From: JABDMH01 sp965222645 | GTDB taxonomy: Bacteria; Bacteroidota; Bacteroidia; Chitinophagales; Saprospiraceae | Reading direction: 5' to 3' | Assembly: GCA_965222645.1 (NCBI GenBank) | Contig: OZ244968.1 | Location: 1,922,001 to 1,986,000, forward strand | Length of the DNA: 64,000 nucleotides | Shown here: one piece after another, positions 1 to 9,295 of the stretch | How positions within the stretch are numbered: the first letter of the stretch is position 1 | How the letters are laid out: every line of letters begins with the position of its first letter | Position numbers and translations under genes: made by a program | The notes under the pieces: generated by a model | What the model was told of the DNA's origin: nothing | Databases searched by the model: none | What the model saw: the letters and a program-made list of their open reading frames with translations, nothing else

Positions 1-369
1 CATCGCGTTACAGGCCAGGGAAGTGATGTCGCACCCCAATTGGATGGGATAGGAAATTGGGGTCCTTACTCTTTGGCCGAAAAAATACTGGACCCCAATC
101 GCAATATCAATAGCGCTTTTAAGACTTACACAATTGTAGAAAATGACGGAAAGACACATTTCGGATTGCTGCGTGGGGAGGAAGGTGGTATAGTGACACT
201 TGTCAATGCCCAAGGCAAGGATGTCGTAATACAAAAAAATAGCATCCAAAAAAGAGTAGCCTCTCCCAATACGATCATGCCCGGAGATTTCTTGGAGACC
301 ATTCCTGAAGAGGATTTCTCTCATCTACTTGCATATCTGTTGAGTTTGAAAGCCAATCTCATTCAGTAA
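1..369 (+). CDS. C-terminal part of a heme-binding-domain (PVC-type cytochrome c) protein, partial
   Basis: The frame is open from base 1, so this is the end of a larger gene and not a short gene starting at the TTG at base 40. The visible 122 residues match the C-terminal heme-binding domain found in large secreted dehydrogenase-like proteins of Bacteroidota, Planctomycetes and Verrucomicrobia: HRVTGQGSDVAPQLDGIG at the start, LDPNRNIN, then a GLLRGEEGG strand, and MPGDFLETIPEEDFSHLLAYL near the end. The first visible His is probably the His of a CxxCH heme motif whose cysteines lie outside the window. It would act in the periplasm in electron transfer from a sugar or alcohol dehydrogenase module (family knowledge). 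The next gene follows after 29 bp on the same strand, so the two may be co-transcribed. Confidence 0.75.
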   Translation, partial: HRVTGQGSDVAPQLDGIGNWGPYSLAEKILDPNRNINSAFKTYTIVENDGKTHFGLLRGEEGGIVTLVNAQGKDVVIQKNSIQKRVASPNTIMPGDFLETIPEEDFSHLLAYLLSLKANLIQ

Positions 370-398
370 CCAAATGATGTTTTTCAAAATAAATCACG

Positions 399-1571
399 AT
401 GAAAAAAAGAGGATTTTATTTCCTGACAACCCTTTTACTTTTTTTTGCACTAAAGAGTGATCAATGTGAGGAGAAGGCTTTTGACCCCGGATTTGAGAAA
501 GAGGTAATTTTTGATGAATTTATATCGGAAGGCGCCAATGTTGCTGACTTTGACAACGATGGAGATCTGGACATTGTAGCTGGACATTACTGGTTTGAAG
601 CACCGCAGTGGCACACCCATGAAATACGTCAACCGGAAAAATTTGATTACAGTACAGGTTATAGCCACTCGTTCCTAAATTTTACGATGGATGTAGACCA
701 AGATGGTTGGCAAGATTACATTTGCTTCGATTTTCCCGGAGCTGGTGTTTACTGGTACAAAAATCCGCAAAATAGAAATGAGCATTGGAGAGAGTTTCTC
801 ATTGACTCCATAGCATGCAACGAATCTCCAATGCAAGTAGACATTGATGCTGATGGTCGTCCGGAGCTAATCTTCGGGAATAAAGATCGGGGAGAAATGA
901 TGTGGTACAGCCCTCCTGTCAGACCTGGCGATACATTGTGGACCGGCAAAGCTATCGGCCTTCCGCAGGAAGAAGGCACACGTCAGTATTCCCATGGTCT
1001 GGGGTGGGGAGACATTAATGGAGACGGAATAAAAGATATTATTATCAGGGAAGGTTGGTGGGAAGTACCAGAAGATCACCACGCATTTCCCTGGACCTTT
1101 CATTCTGCAGATCTGGGACTCCCATGCTCACAAATGTACGCCTATGATTTTGATGGTGATGGTGATCAGGATGTACTGTCGGCATCTGCTCATGCATATG
1201 GTATTTGGTGGCACGAGCACTATGTCGAAAATCACGAAATAAAATTTGAGCGACAACTTATAGACACGAGTTTTTCACAGACTCATGGTGTCGCGTTCCG
1301 GGATATGAATGGTGATCATTTACCTGACTTTGTCACGGGCAAGCGTTTTTTTGCACATCAGGGAAAAGATCCCGGAGGCATGGAACCGGCAGTGATCTAT
1401 TGGTTCGAATTACAGCGTGATGAAAAAAATAAACCCTCCTGGACCCGGCATGACATCGATGACAATTCTGGAATCGGCATACACGTCGTGGTTGAGGATA
1501 TAAATAAAGATGGAAAATTGGATATTCTTAATGGAAATAAAAAAGGCGTAATTGTCTTTTGGGGAAATTAA
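399..1571 (+). CDS. Secreted FG-GAP/VCBS repeat protein
   Basis: A 390-residue protein with an N-terminal signal peptide (KKR, then a hydrophobic stretch of about residues 6-18). It contains at least seven Asp-rich calcium-binding loops of the DxDxDG type spread along its length: DFDNDGDLD, DVDQDGWQD, DIDADGRPE, DINGDGIKD, DFDGDGDQD, DMNGDHLPD and DINKDGKLD. This is the pattern of FG-GAP/VCBS beta-propeller blades. WFEAP, WYKNP, WYSPP and WWEVP strands recur between the loops, as in the VCBS proteins that sit beside heme-domain dehydrogenases in Bacteroidota. The protein is probably exported and binds calcium or carbohydrate; the substrate is unknown. No catalytic motif is visible. Confidence 0.8.
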   Translation: MKKRGFYFLTTLLLFFALKSDQCEEKAFDPGFEKEVIFDEFISEGANVADFDNDGDLDIVAGHYWFEAPQWHTHEIRQPEKFDYSTGYSHSFLNFTMDVDQDGWQDYICFDFPGAGVYWYKNPQNRNEHWREFLIDSIACNESPMQVDIDADGRPELIFGNKDRGEMMWYSPPVRPGDTLWTGKAIGLPQEEGTRQYSHGLGWGDINGDGIKDIIIREGWWEVPEDHHAFPWTFHSADLGLPCSQMYAYDFDGDGDQDVLSASAHAYGIWWHEHYVENHEIKFERQLIDTSFSQTHGVAFRDMNGDHLPDFVTGKRFFAHQGKDPGGMEPAVIYWFELQRDEKNKPSWTRHDIDDNSGIGIHVVVEDINKDGKLDILNGNKKGVIVFWGN

Positions 1572-1769
1572 CCAAGTTTGCCTGATCACGCCATTGATCC
1601 CGTATCACAAAAATTTTTCTCGATTTGCTTAGGCTCAGGAATAGAAAATGCCTTTGCTGAGCCCTGAAGGTTGGCAAGATCTTGACAGATTCCCTGTGTG
1701 CTCCGAACTGGTTAGGGGGTTAAATTATATTGTTGGAATAATGAATATTTTACATATTCACATCTCGAA

Positions 1770-2129
1770 ATGCTAACTGTAGAAGTACTCCGTATTGTGC
1801 TGGCGGTCCTATTTTCCATCATGGGGATTCTTCACTTCATATTTAGAAAACCCATGACAAAATATGCAGTAGACAGTGGGCTGCTCAATGCCGATATCGC
1901 CGTAAGAATGAGTGGTGTCCTTTTAGTGCTCTGCAGTGTGCTTCTTTTTATTCCAAAATATACAATGTATTCATTTTATGGATTTTGTATATTCTTACTT
2001 TTGGCAAATTTAACTCTCCATAAATTTTGGACAAAACCCAATGCGAAGGAACAACTATCGGAATTCTTACATTTCGTAAAAAATATTATTATCCTTCTTT
2101 TGATCTGGCATATCAAGGATTTGTTCTAA
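1770..2129 (+). CDS. DoxX-like small integral membrane protein
   Basis: A 119-residue protein with four hydrophobic segments (about residues 5-23, 43-62, 64-80 and 100-115) in the arrangement of the DoxX/DoxD-like family. Typical features are the early FSIMGILHF segment and a short charged hairpin, KPMTKYAVDSG, before helix 2. DoxX-like proteins are membrane proteins, some linked to quinone or thiosulfate redox chemistry, but most have no known function. It ends 7 bp from the stop codon of the convergent copper ATPase gene. The preceding 198 bp contain no gene. Confidence 0.6.
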   Translation: MLTVEVLRIVLAVLFSIMGILHFIFRKPMTKYAVDSGLLNADIAVRMSGVLLVLCSVLLFIPKYTMYSFYGFCIFLLLANLTLHKFWTKPNAKEQLSEFLHFVKNIIILLLIWHIKDLF

Positions 2130-2136
2130 ATGGAGT

Positions 2137-4545
2137 TTAGATTTCAACATTTCGCAATCTCAGGGCATTACCTATTACTGACACCGAACTAAAACTCATT
2201 GCCAATGCTGCTACCATGGGTGATAATAATACTCCAAAAAAAGGATATAAAACTCCAGCGGCAATCGGAACACCAACAGCGTTGTAAATTAATGCAAAAA
2301 ATAAATTCTGCCTAATATTCTTCATCACCTTCCGACTCAATTTCAATGTTTTTACAATACCCTCCAAATTCCCCCTGACCAGTGTGATCCCAGCACTCTC
2401 GATCGCCACATCTGTCCCCGTACCCATGGCTATACCCACATCGGCTTTGGCAAGAGCTGGTGCATCATTTATTCCATCGCCAGCCATAGCTACAGTCTTA
2501 CCTTTTTTCTGCAGTGCCTCGATCTCAAAAAGTTTATCTGCTGGGAGTAATTCTGCTTTGTAATTTACTCCAACCACTTCAGCTACAGATTTTGCGGCGA
2601 GGTGATTATCACCCGTCATCATAATCACATGCATTCCATTTTTCTTCAACTCCTCAATTGCTCCCTTCGATGCTTCTTTAACAGCGTCTCCAATAACTGC
2701 AAACCCTACTGGATTTCTGTCCAGACTCAATATAGAAACCGTCTTCCCTTCCGCATGGTAACTTTGCATTTGCTGCTGAATCGATTTACTCAAACTGATA
2801 TCTAAATCCTTCATCAATGCTGCATTTCCGAGTGCGACAACTCTATTCTGCACTTTACCGATTACTCCCTTACCAAATACCGGTTTAAAATGAGCTACCT
2901 CTGGAATATTTATGCCTTTATCCTCCACGAATGACATAATTGCGTTTGCCAACGGATGCTCACTATACTGATTCACGGCAGCCATAAAAGTGATGATTTC
3001 TTCTTCACTGTAGCCGGAAATGCAGGTAATCTTTTCGAGCGAGGGTTTGCCTTCTGTAATAGTCCCGGTTTTATCAATAATCAGGGTGTCCACATCATTC
3101 ATTTTCTCTAGAGTTTCTGCATTTTTTATCAGAACTCCCGAAAGTGCCCCCTTCCCCACGCCTACCATGATCGACATCGGGGTAGCAAGACCCAAAGCAC
3201 ATGGACACGCAATAATTAAGACAGCGATGGCATTAATAAATCCAAAAAGAAGTGCCGGGTTGGGACCCAAAAACGTCCAAAAAATAAATGTAAGGATAGA
3301 AATAAAAACCACAACCGGGACAAAGTAACCGGCAACTTTATCGGCCATTTTCTGGATAGGCGCTCGACTTCTACTAGCATCATTTACCATTTTTATGATG
3401 CTTGCCAACATCGTTTCCGAGCCCACTTTCTTGGCCTGAAAAATAAAAGACCCATTCGTGTTTAGTGTACCGGAAGTCACCCAATCCCCTTCGGATTTAA
3501 CTATGGGAATCGGTTCGCCCGTTATCATGGATTCATCCACATTACTACCGCCCTCTACCACTCTTCCATCCACAGGAATTCTTCCACCGGGCTTGATACG
3601 GAGCAAATCTCCCTTTTCGATTTCTGCCACCGCTATTTCTTGCTCCACACCATCTGCGACTCGAATGGCGTTTTGAGGAGCGAGATTCAAAAGCGTCCTA
3701 ATAGACGATCGGGTCTGGTTATGAGCCCGGGCTTCCAGCAATTGACCCAGTAAGACCAGCGTAAGAATTACTGTCGCGGCTTCAAAATAGACATGTACAG
3801 AACCATCCGACATCTTAAACTGAACCGGAAACAAGCCCGGAAATAGAATGCCAACAACACTGAACAACCAAGCCGCACCTGCACCAATGCCTATTAGTGT
3901 AAACATGTTAAAGTTTCGAGTGCGAAAAGAAATATAAGCGCGTTCAAAAAACATCCAGCATGCGTAGAAAACAACGGGAAGTGACAAAAAGAATTGAATG
4001 ATAATCCAGGTCTTATTGCTTAAAACATTCTGGAGAGGTTTAGTAGGCAACATTTCAGACATGGCGATCAGAAAGATCGGTACAGTAAATAATACGGCAA
4101 TCCAAAATTTTTGCCTTAACATCCCAAGATGGTCATTCTCAGTAGTCTTTTCGTCATTTGCAGACGGAGTTAGCTCCCCGACCAGATCCATACCACAGAC
4201 TGGGCAACTTCCCCACCTTCCGTATTTCTTTTCTCCTTCACATTGCATCGGGCAATAAAAAACGCCCTGATCTTCAGGACTGGGACTTTTTTTCTCTTTT
4301 TGACTTTGTTGGTAAAGCTGCGCCGTCCCGGAGTTTACGATTTTATAGTGACCCCCTTTGCGGACCATTGCATCCTGTAATGTTTTCAAGGATATCTCCT
4401 CATCTGACGAGACTATAACTTCATTATTTTCAAGGCTAACAGTCGCTGAAATCCCGTGGATGTCATTAAGTGCATGTTCCACAGCATACTTGCAACCGGT
4501 GCATGTCATTCCCACTACATCGTATTTCTTTGCCGCTTTTTTCAA
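2137..4545 (-). CDS. copA: Copper-translocating P1B-type ATPase
   Basis: Exports Cu(I) from the cytoplasm using ATP. The order of domains is: an N-terminal HMA domain with GMTCTGC (Cys15 and Cys18); a second metal-binding segment at about 96-122 with YCPMQC and CPVCGMDL, typical of Bacteroidota enzymes; then the P-type core. The core shows TGEPIP (actuator), IACPCALGLATP (CPC motif of Cu/Ag transporters), DKTGTITEG (phosphorylated Asp), SEHPLA and GDGINDAPAL. At 802 residues it has the normal family length. The only start compatible with an intact HMA domain is a TTG codon; there is no ATG between it and the upstream in-frame stop. No copper-responsive regulator gene is adjacent. Confidence 0.93.
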   Translation of the reverse strand: MKKAAKKYDVVGMTCTGCKYAVEHALNDIHGISATVSLENNEVIVSSDEEISLKTLQDAMVRKGGHYKIVNSGTAQLYQQSQKEKKSPSPEDQGVFYCPMQCEGEKKYGRWGSCPVCGMDLVGELTPSANDEKTTENDHLGMLRQKFWIAVLFTVPIFLIAMSEMLPTKPLQNVLSNKTWIIIQFFLSLPVVFYACWMFFERAYISFRTRNFNMFTLIGIGAGAAWLFSVVGILFPGLFPVQFKMSDGSVHVYFEAATVILTLVLLGQLLEARAHNQTRSSIRTLLNLAPQNAIRVADGVEQEIAVAEIEKGDLLRIKPGGRIPVDGRVVEGGSNVDESMITGEPIPIVKSEGDWVTSGTLNTNGSFIFQAKKVGSETMLASIIKMVNDASRSRAPIQKMADKVAGYFVPVVVFISILTFIFWTFLGPNPALLFGFINAIAVLIIACPCALGLATPMSIMVGVGKGALSGVLIKNAETLEKMNDVDTLIIDKTGTITEGKPSLEKITCISGYSEEEIITFMAAVNQYSEHPLANAIMSFVEDKGINIPEVAHFKPVFGKGVIGKVQNRVVALGNAALMKDLDISLSKSIQQQMQSYHAEGKTVSILSLDRNPVGFAVIGDAVKEASKGAIEELKKNGMHVIMMTGDNHLAAKSVAEVVGVNYKAELLPADKLFEIEALQKKGKTVAMAGDGINDAPALAKADVGIAMGTGTDVAIESAGITLVRGNLEGIVKTLKLSRKVMKNIRQNLFFALIYNAVGVPIAAGVLYPFFGVLLSPMVAALAMSFSSVSVIGNALRLRNVEI

Positions 4546-4626
4546 GTGCTCTGTGATTGAGACGGGTAACTTGTTTTAATTCCTAATTTTGTCTGTATAA
4601 GACTTGAGAAGTCTACGTCTGAGGAT

Positions 4627-5406
4627 TTAATTTAATTCTTGCATTTTTCGCACTTGCTTCAACAGAATTTTCTTCGGCGTAAAAGGTACAGCTGACATCA
4701 TCAATCGCTGCGCAAATGTCAAGCCCGCTAGCACATTTAGTTTACCACTTATCATGCCGTCATATCCAGCTTGAGCCACTTCACGTGCACTAAATGTTTT
4801 ATCAAAGAGATCTGTCTTATCCATTCCCGAAGATCGAGCAAACTCTGTTTCAGTCGCACCCGGAAGAAGTGCTGTGACGGTTACATTCGTATCCGACACC
4901 TCTTCAGCTATTGCGTTGCTGAAAGAAGTAACAAATGCCTTCGTTGCAAAATAGACTGCTTGAAGTGGTCCTGCCATAAGGCTTGCAGTAGAAGATACGT
5001 TAAGAATTCTCCCTGAATTTCTTCGTACAAAGTCAGGTAAAAAAAACCTTGTCAAAGCGGTGAGCGCAACAACATTTAAATTAATCATCGCAAGGTCTTT
5101 CGACCAATCGCGTTCGTGAAATTTACCGTGCCCACCAAATCCCGCATTGTTTATAAGAAAATCGATCTCGTGCCCATCCGATCTAACACGATCATAGAGA
5201 CTTCTCGGAGTCTCAGATAATGACAGATCCATGCCGATGACAAATACCTGTATGCCATATGCACCTTCGAGTTCTCGTTTGAGCGCATCCAATTTATCAA
5301 CACTTCTTGCCACAACGATCAAATCTCCCCCTTTCTCCGCGTGAATCTTAGCAAATTCTTTTCCGATTCCTGATGAGGCTCCGGTGATTAATGCAATGTT
5401 TTTCAT
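4627..5406 (-). CDS. Short-chain dehydrogenase/reductase (SDR)
   Basis: A 259-residue classical SDR. It shows the nucleotide-binding TGASSGIG (residues 8-15), NNAG (86-89), catalytic Ser at about 139 and YxxxK (Tyr152, Lys156). The C-terminal region LLPGATETEF resembles the DltE/YqjQ-like group of SDRs, which act on ketones or aldehydes of unknown identity. It probably uses NADPH: Arg34 and Ser35 follow the second beta strand in place of an acidic residue. It lies upstream of copA on the same strand with an 81-bp gap; a functional link is not evident. Confidence 0.85.
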   Translation of the reverse strand: MKNIALITGASSGIGKEFAKIHAEKGGDLIVVARSVDKLDALKRELEGAYGIQVFVIGMDLSLSETPRSLYDRVRSDGHEIDFLINNAGFGGHGKFHERDWSKDLAMINLNVVALTALTRFFLPDFVRRNSGRILNVSSTASLMAGPLQAVYFATKAFVTSFSNAIAEEVSDTNVTVTALLPGATETEFARSSGMDKTDLFDKTFSAREVAQAGYDGMISGKLNVLAGLTFAQRLMMSAVPFTPKKILLKQVRKMQELN

Positions 5407-5521
5407 AGCTGGACAATTTATCTACAGATTCTCAACAGTCACTGGCAACCTGCTGAGCAATTCTCCAAAATCATTTGAATAAAAAATATCAGTCCAATGG
5501 CTAGGCGCTGCTCATCGAGCA

Positions 5522-6091
5522 CTACGGTAAAAAATCTACTCTGCCGGAATCCAGATTGTAGTAGGCAGACACAATCTTTACAGTGCCCTGCTCCACGGCA
5601 TTGCGTATGATATCTGATCGATCGCAGAGCTCACGGGAGGTCAGTTGGGCATTTACTTTTACAATGTCATTCACAGGTGCGTTATCCTCAGCCGCACTCA
5701 GAGCCGGTGTAATATGTGATAACAAATGATTAAGATTATAACCGTTGTCTCCTCCTTCCACAGCAGCAGTCACTGCTCCACAATTCTGATGACCGAGCAC
5801 CACGATCACTTTCGATCCCAGATGAGCCACAGCGTATTCGATACTGGCAATAGAGGAGCTGTTAGCAACATTTCCTGCAACACGCACGGTGAAGAGCTCA
5901 CCTAATCCAGTATCAAAAGCAAGCTCTGGCACTACTCGGCTGTCCGCACAGCTCAAAATTATTGCATAGGGCTTCTGACCCCCAGTAAGTTGATCGCGAC
6001 GGGAACTGTCCTGTAGTTTTCCGTCCAATTTGTCGCTTTCAAATCGTTGGTTTCCTTCCTTCAACCGGTTGATTATTTCTTGTTGGTTCAC
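5522..6091 (-). CDS. Beta-class carbonic anhydrase
   Basis: Interconverts CO2 and bicarbonate in the cytoplasm. The zinc ligands and the catalytic dyad are visible: CADSR (Cys48, Asp50, Arg52), then GHQNCGAV (His101, Cys104). The length (189 residues) is normal for a compact bacterial beta enzyme. There is no signal peptide. It is a single gene with 115 bp to the next gene downstream and an AT-rich 221-bp gap upstream, where no exact Bacteroidota promoter element was found. Confidence 0.92.
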   Translation of the reverse strand: MNQQEIINRLKEGNQRFESDKLDGKLQDSSRRDQLTGGQKPYAIILSCADSRVVPELAFDTGLGELFTVRVAGNVANSSSIASIEYAVAHLGSKVIVVLGHQNCGAVTAAVEGGDNGYNLNHLLSHITPALSAAEDNAPVNDIVKVNAQLTSRELCDRSDIIRNAVEQGTVKIVSAYYNLDSGRVDFLP

Positions 6092-6312
6092 TTTTTTAAT
6101 TATTTATTTTGTTCACTATTATGATTTCGATTGATCGATGCAAATTGTCTTATAAACATCGAACAGTGCTCACTTGTTTCGTCGGCATGAAATATAATGC
6201 AATTTTCTTGACGGTAGTTGATCAGAATGGATACATTAGCAATTTCTAACTAAGAAATCTCAACCCCTTTTATATAATCTCTTATCTTGCCTTCAGCAAA
6301 AGAACTCAGTTT

Positions 6313-7011
6313 ATGTTATTTCGACCGGCAACAGTTATTGTGGTTATCCTGGGGATCTCGTTCGCAATGTGTATTACCAGCCGAAAGCCAGTGGTCTTAT
6401 TTGAAGGTCACGACCTTACGGGGTGGCATAGTGATATTCCGGAGAGAGACACAAACGACTTGGCAAGAGAGCCATTTATTGTACGCAACGGAATGCTAGT
6501 GAGCCTGGGCACGCCAAATGGTCATTTGATTACTAACAACGCGTATAGGAATTACCGCCTGGACGTCGAATATCGGTTTGCTGGCAAACCGGGTAATTGT
6601 GGTGTACTTGTACACGCATCAACTCCCCGTGTGCTTTATAAGATGTTTCCAAAATCCCTGGAGGTTCAAATGATGCATGAAAATGCTGGTGATTTTTGGT
6701 GCATTGGTGAAGATATAAAGGTGGAAGACATGCTTTCCAGGAGGGGACCTCAAGGAGAGTGGGGTGTCACAGAAGGCAAAAAAAGACGCATCCTGAACCT
6801 CACTGATGGGTCTGAAAATAGTTTGGGTGAATGGAATCATATGCGTATCGAATGTCTTGACGACCAGATAAAAGTATGGGTAAATAATGACCTGGTCAAT
6901 TATGGTTATGATTGCACTGCAACAAGTGGCCAGATCGCCATCCAGGCCGAAGGGGCGGAAGTGGAGTTTAGACGAATCGAGCTGCAGTCGATTAAGAAGT
7001 TGTCCATGTAA
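6313..7011 (+). CDS. DUF1080 (3-keto-disaccharide hydrolase-like) secreted protein
   Basis: A 232-residue protein with a hydrophobic N-terminus (about residues 6-20, ending in a Cys that could be a lipid-attachment site, although the lipobox is not canonical). The VLFEGHDLTGWHSD motif is the hallmark start of the DUF1080 fold, a concanavalin-like jelly roll common in Bacteroidota and Planctomycetes. Later strands include NGMLVSLG, YRLDVEYRF and WNHMRIE. Some family members hydrolyse 3-keto-glycosides (family knowledge). The substrate here is unknown. The monooxygenase-like gene follows after 56 bp. Confidence 0.78.
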   Translation: MLFRPATVIVVILGISFAMCITSRKPVVLFEGHDLTGWHSDIPERDTNDLAREPFIVRNGMLVSLGTPNGHLITNNAYRNYRLDVEYRFAGKPGNCGVLVHASTPRVLYKMFPKSLEVQMMHENAGDFWCIGEDIKVEDMLSRRGPQGEWGVTEGKKRRILNLTDGSENSLGEWNHMRIECLDDQIKVWVNNDLVNYGYDCTATSGQIAIQAEGAEVEFRRIELQSIKKLSM

Positions 7012-7067
7012 TAGAATCACTTTCCCTTGGTACATCCACAAATTTCTAATTTCTAATTCAATCAAAA

Positions 7068-7388
7068 ATGATCGCTAAGACTCCGCACCCCCCCTACTAT
7101 ACAGTGATTTTTACCAGCATTAGGACTGCGGGAGATCAGGGATACTCCGATACATCTAAACGTATGATGGAGCTTGCAGCACAGCAGGAGGGTTTTCTCG
7201 GTGTAGAGACGGCGAGGGAGGAACTCGGCATCACTGTATCCTATTGGCGGGACCTCACATCGATAAAAAGATGGAAGGAAAATGCAGAGCACACGATAGC
7301 GCGGGCTAAAGGACGAACCAAATGGTATTCTGCTTTCAGAGTGCGAATTGCTCTAGTGGAGCGAGAGTATGGATCTACAAATTCATAA
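7068..7388 (+). CDS. Antibiotic biosynthesis monooxygenase (ABM)-domain protein
   Basis: A 106-residue protein with the dimeric ferredoxin-like ABM fold. It has a YYTVIFTSI first strand, a helix with MMELAAQQEGFLG, a VSYWRDLTSIKRWKENAEH segment and a final strand FRVRIALVERE. Members of this fold include heme-degrading enzymes and quinol monooxygenases, but many are uncharacterised, so the exact reaction cannot be assigned. It is followed after 26 bp by pnuC on the same strand, so both are probably on one transcript. Confidence 0.72.
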   Translation: MIAKTPHPPYYTVIFTSIRTAGDQGYSDTSKRMMELAAQQEGFLGVETAREELGITVSYWRDLTSIKRWKENAEHTIARAKGRTKWYSAFRVRIALVEREYGSTNS

Positions 7389-7414
7389 AAGATCTATCTC
7401 ACATTATTATTTAG

Positions 7415-8032
7415 ATGGTCGATGACATCCTGCAATATCTCCTGGAAGCTCCACTGCTGGAAATTATTGGTCTGATCGCTGGGCTATTAGCAGTCTACCT
7501 ATTAGTAATAGAGAATATTTGGACCTGGCCGACAGGAATCATTTATTGTCTTGTCTCGTTTGTTATTTTTTGGCAAGCAAAATTATATCAGGATTTTTTA
7601 CTGACGGGATTCTTTCTTGCCATGAATATATACGGATGGCACGCCTGGTTAAATCCCATTGCAGAACGAAATAAAAAAGGTGAATTGCCAATTTCTCGAA
7701 GCTCAGGAAAGTTATTAATCTATATAGGGATCATTTCCCTCATCCTAATATTTTTTTCTGGCAGTATTTTTTGGCGTTTTACTGATGCGGCCTTACCCTA
7801 TTGGGATGCATCAACTACCGTATTAAGTCTTTCTGCCATGTGGATGACTACACAAAAAAAAATCGAAAACTGGATCGTCTGGTTTATAGTGGATGTGATC
7901 GCAACCGGCATATATGCCTACAAGGGTATTTATTTGTATTCGATTCTTTATCTCGTTTACCTGGGACTGGCCGTTGCAGGCTATCTAAATTGGAAAAGGA
8001 TTTACCGCCAGGGATCATCTACTAAGAATTAA
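7415..8032 (+). CDS. pnuC: PnuC-family nicotinamide riboside transporter
   Basis: A 205-residue inner-membrane protein with about seven hydrophobic segments. Recognisable PnuC signatures are WTWPTGIIYCLVSF, YQDFLLTGFFLAMNIYGWHAW, then near the C-terminus WFIVDVIATGIYAYKGIYL and GYLNWKR. PnuC imports nicotinamide riboside by facilitated diffusion. Some Bacteroidota paralogues carry thiamine instead and are marked by a TPP riboswitch. The 26 bp upstream leave no room for one, so nicotinamide riboside is the more likely substrate (inference). Confidence 0.85.
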   Translation: MVDDILQYLLEAPLLEIIGLIAGLLAVYLLVIENIWTWPTGIIYCLVSFVIFWQAKLYQDFLLTGFFLAMNIYGWHAWLNPIAERNKKGELPISRSSGKLLIYIGIISLILIFFSGSIFWRFTDAALPYWDASTTVLSLSAMWMTTQKKIENWIVWFIVDVIATGIYAYKGIYLYSILYLVYLGLAVAGYLNWKRIYRQGSSTKN

Positions 8033-8096
8033 GTAGACACCCCGGAATTTACATGATCAAATGTTTTTCGCTCCCACCTTTAGTCTCAGTATGTGA

Positions 8097-9245
8097 CTAG
8101 ACATTTTGTAATAATGTTAAGAGCTTACGATCTAATTTATGCTCATACCAGTCCTCATAGTCGACATCAACTCGCCCAGAATCCAAAATTCCAAAAGAGC
8201 CACGAAATTCCCAAAGTGCGTATCCGATATCATTTTCGCTCAAAATACCAAGCACATCACTAAACCAAGCCAGAAAGACATCGTGAGGAGTCTTATTCCA
8301 ACATCCGCATTCACCGCAATGCACACCCACTCCACTTTCCTTCAGGGCTATCCAAGGCTCATACATTTTCACAAGCATGTCCCGGCTCAAGTACTGATCA
8401 CCAACTTGTCCAGGCCATTTGGGCTCCGGTAGATTTTCCGGGTCCTTGAAGGCCCATGGCGCTTTATAATGGGAGATTATGCCGGGGTGATAACCCCTGC
8501 AACTTTGCCCGACATTGAGGTCGGCAATCTCCGGTATTACATCGCGGCCCACATTATTTCCATCAGCAATGATTAAATGATCCGGATTGTGGCGGCCTAT
8601 CGCTTTTATGGCCCTGACTACCAGGTTACGATAGAGATGACCAGGTACCTCCGATCTTCGGGAGTGCTGATCGTTCATATCTTCCCGTGCACAGGGTTCG
8701 TTTAGAAGATCAAAGCTTATCTTACTCGACGGAATATTTCTATATCTCTTTGCCCAAAAGCTCCAATGCCTGCAGAAATCATCAAGTGCCTCTTCATCCT
8801 TCCACAGATCATACGGTTCGTGAAAGCCAGCGTTTACACAAAACCCGGGGGCCCGGTGTAAATTCAGACTTATGTGCAGGTGATATTTATGTGCCAGATA
8901 CACGAGTCGATCCACTTTTTCAACTTGTTTTCTATCAAATTTCGTGACTTTTCTTCGGCGTATTGGTTTTGAGCGATCAAATTTAATGTAGGACGGATAG
9001 GCCATCGGGAGCCGGATAAAATCAAATCCCCAGTCTGACATCCATTTAAAATATTCTTCTTTGACAGGTTCGCGAGCCTTCGCAGGATCCGGATTAAAAA
9101 AATCGAGGATATTAAATCCCTTCCATTTAGGTAATTTATTTGGTTTCTTTCCACCTCCTACAAGTGCCCGAGGATCGAAAACTAGCGACGCTCCGGCCAA
9201 AGTGGAATTAGTAATAAAATCTCGCCTTCCAATGTTTGCAACCAT
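8097..9245 (-). CDS. Glycoside hydrolase family 5 (cellulase-like), exported
   Basis: A 382-residue enzyme. I place the start at the ATG giving MVANIGRRDFITN, because the longer frame reaches back into the next gene and lacks any recognisable signal there. The new N-terminus has a Tat-like RRDF motif and a weakly hydrophobic stretch, so twin-arginine export is possible. GH5 features are GFDFIRLPMAYP, LNLHRAPG, DLLNEP (general acid/base Glu) and the later HCGECG (nucleophile Glu), followed by YALWEFRGSFG. It would cleave a beta-glycosidic linkage; the polysaccharide is not predictable. It lies 50 bp after the arginase-like gene on the same strand. Confidence 0.82.
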   Translation of the reverse strand: MVANIGRRDFITNSTLAGASLVFDPRALVGGGKKPNKLPKWKGFNILDFFNPDPAKAREPVKEEYFKWMSDWGFDFIRLPMAYPSYIKFDRSKPIRRRKVTKFDRKQVEKVDRLVYLAHKYHLHISLNLHRAPGFCVNAGFHEPYDLWKDEEALDDFCRHWSFWAKRYRNIPSSKISFDLLNEPCAREDMNDQHSRRSEVPGHLYRNLVVRAIKAIGRHNPDHLIIADGNNVGRDVIPEIADLNVGQSCRGYHPGIISHYKAPWAFKDPENLPEPKWPGQVGDQYLSRDMLVKMYEPWIALKESGVGVHCGECGCWNKTPHDVFLAWFSDVLGILSENDIGYALWEFRGSFGILDSGRVDVDYEDWYEHKLDRKLLTLLQNV

Positions 9246-9295
9246 GTCCAGATTAATTCTGATTATTAAATATGTGTCGTAATTAGACCTAATTT

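Noticed and set aside
7389..7414. Riboswitch before pnuC
   Set aside because: Only 26 bp separate it from the preceding gene, too short for a TPP or NAD riboswitch.
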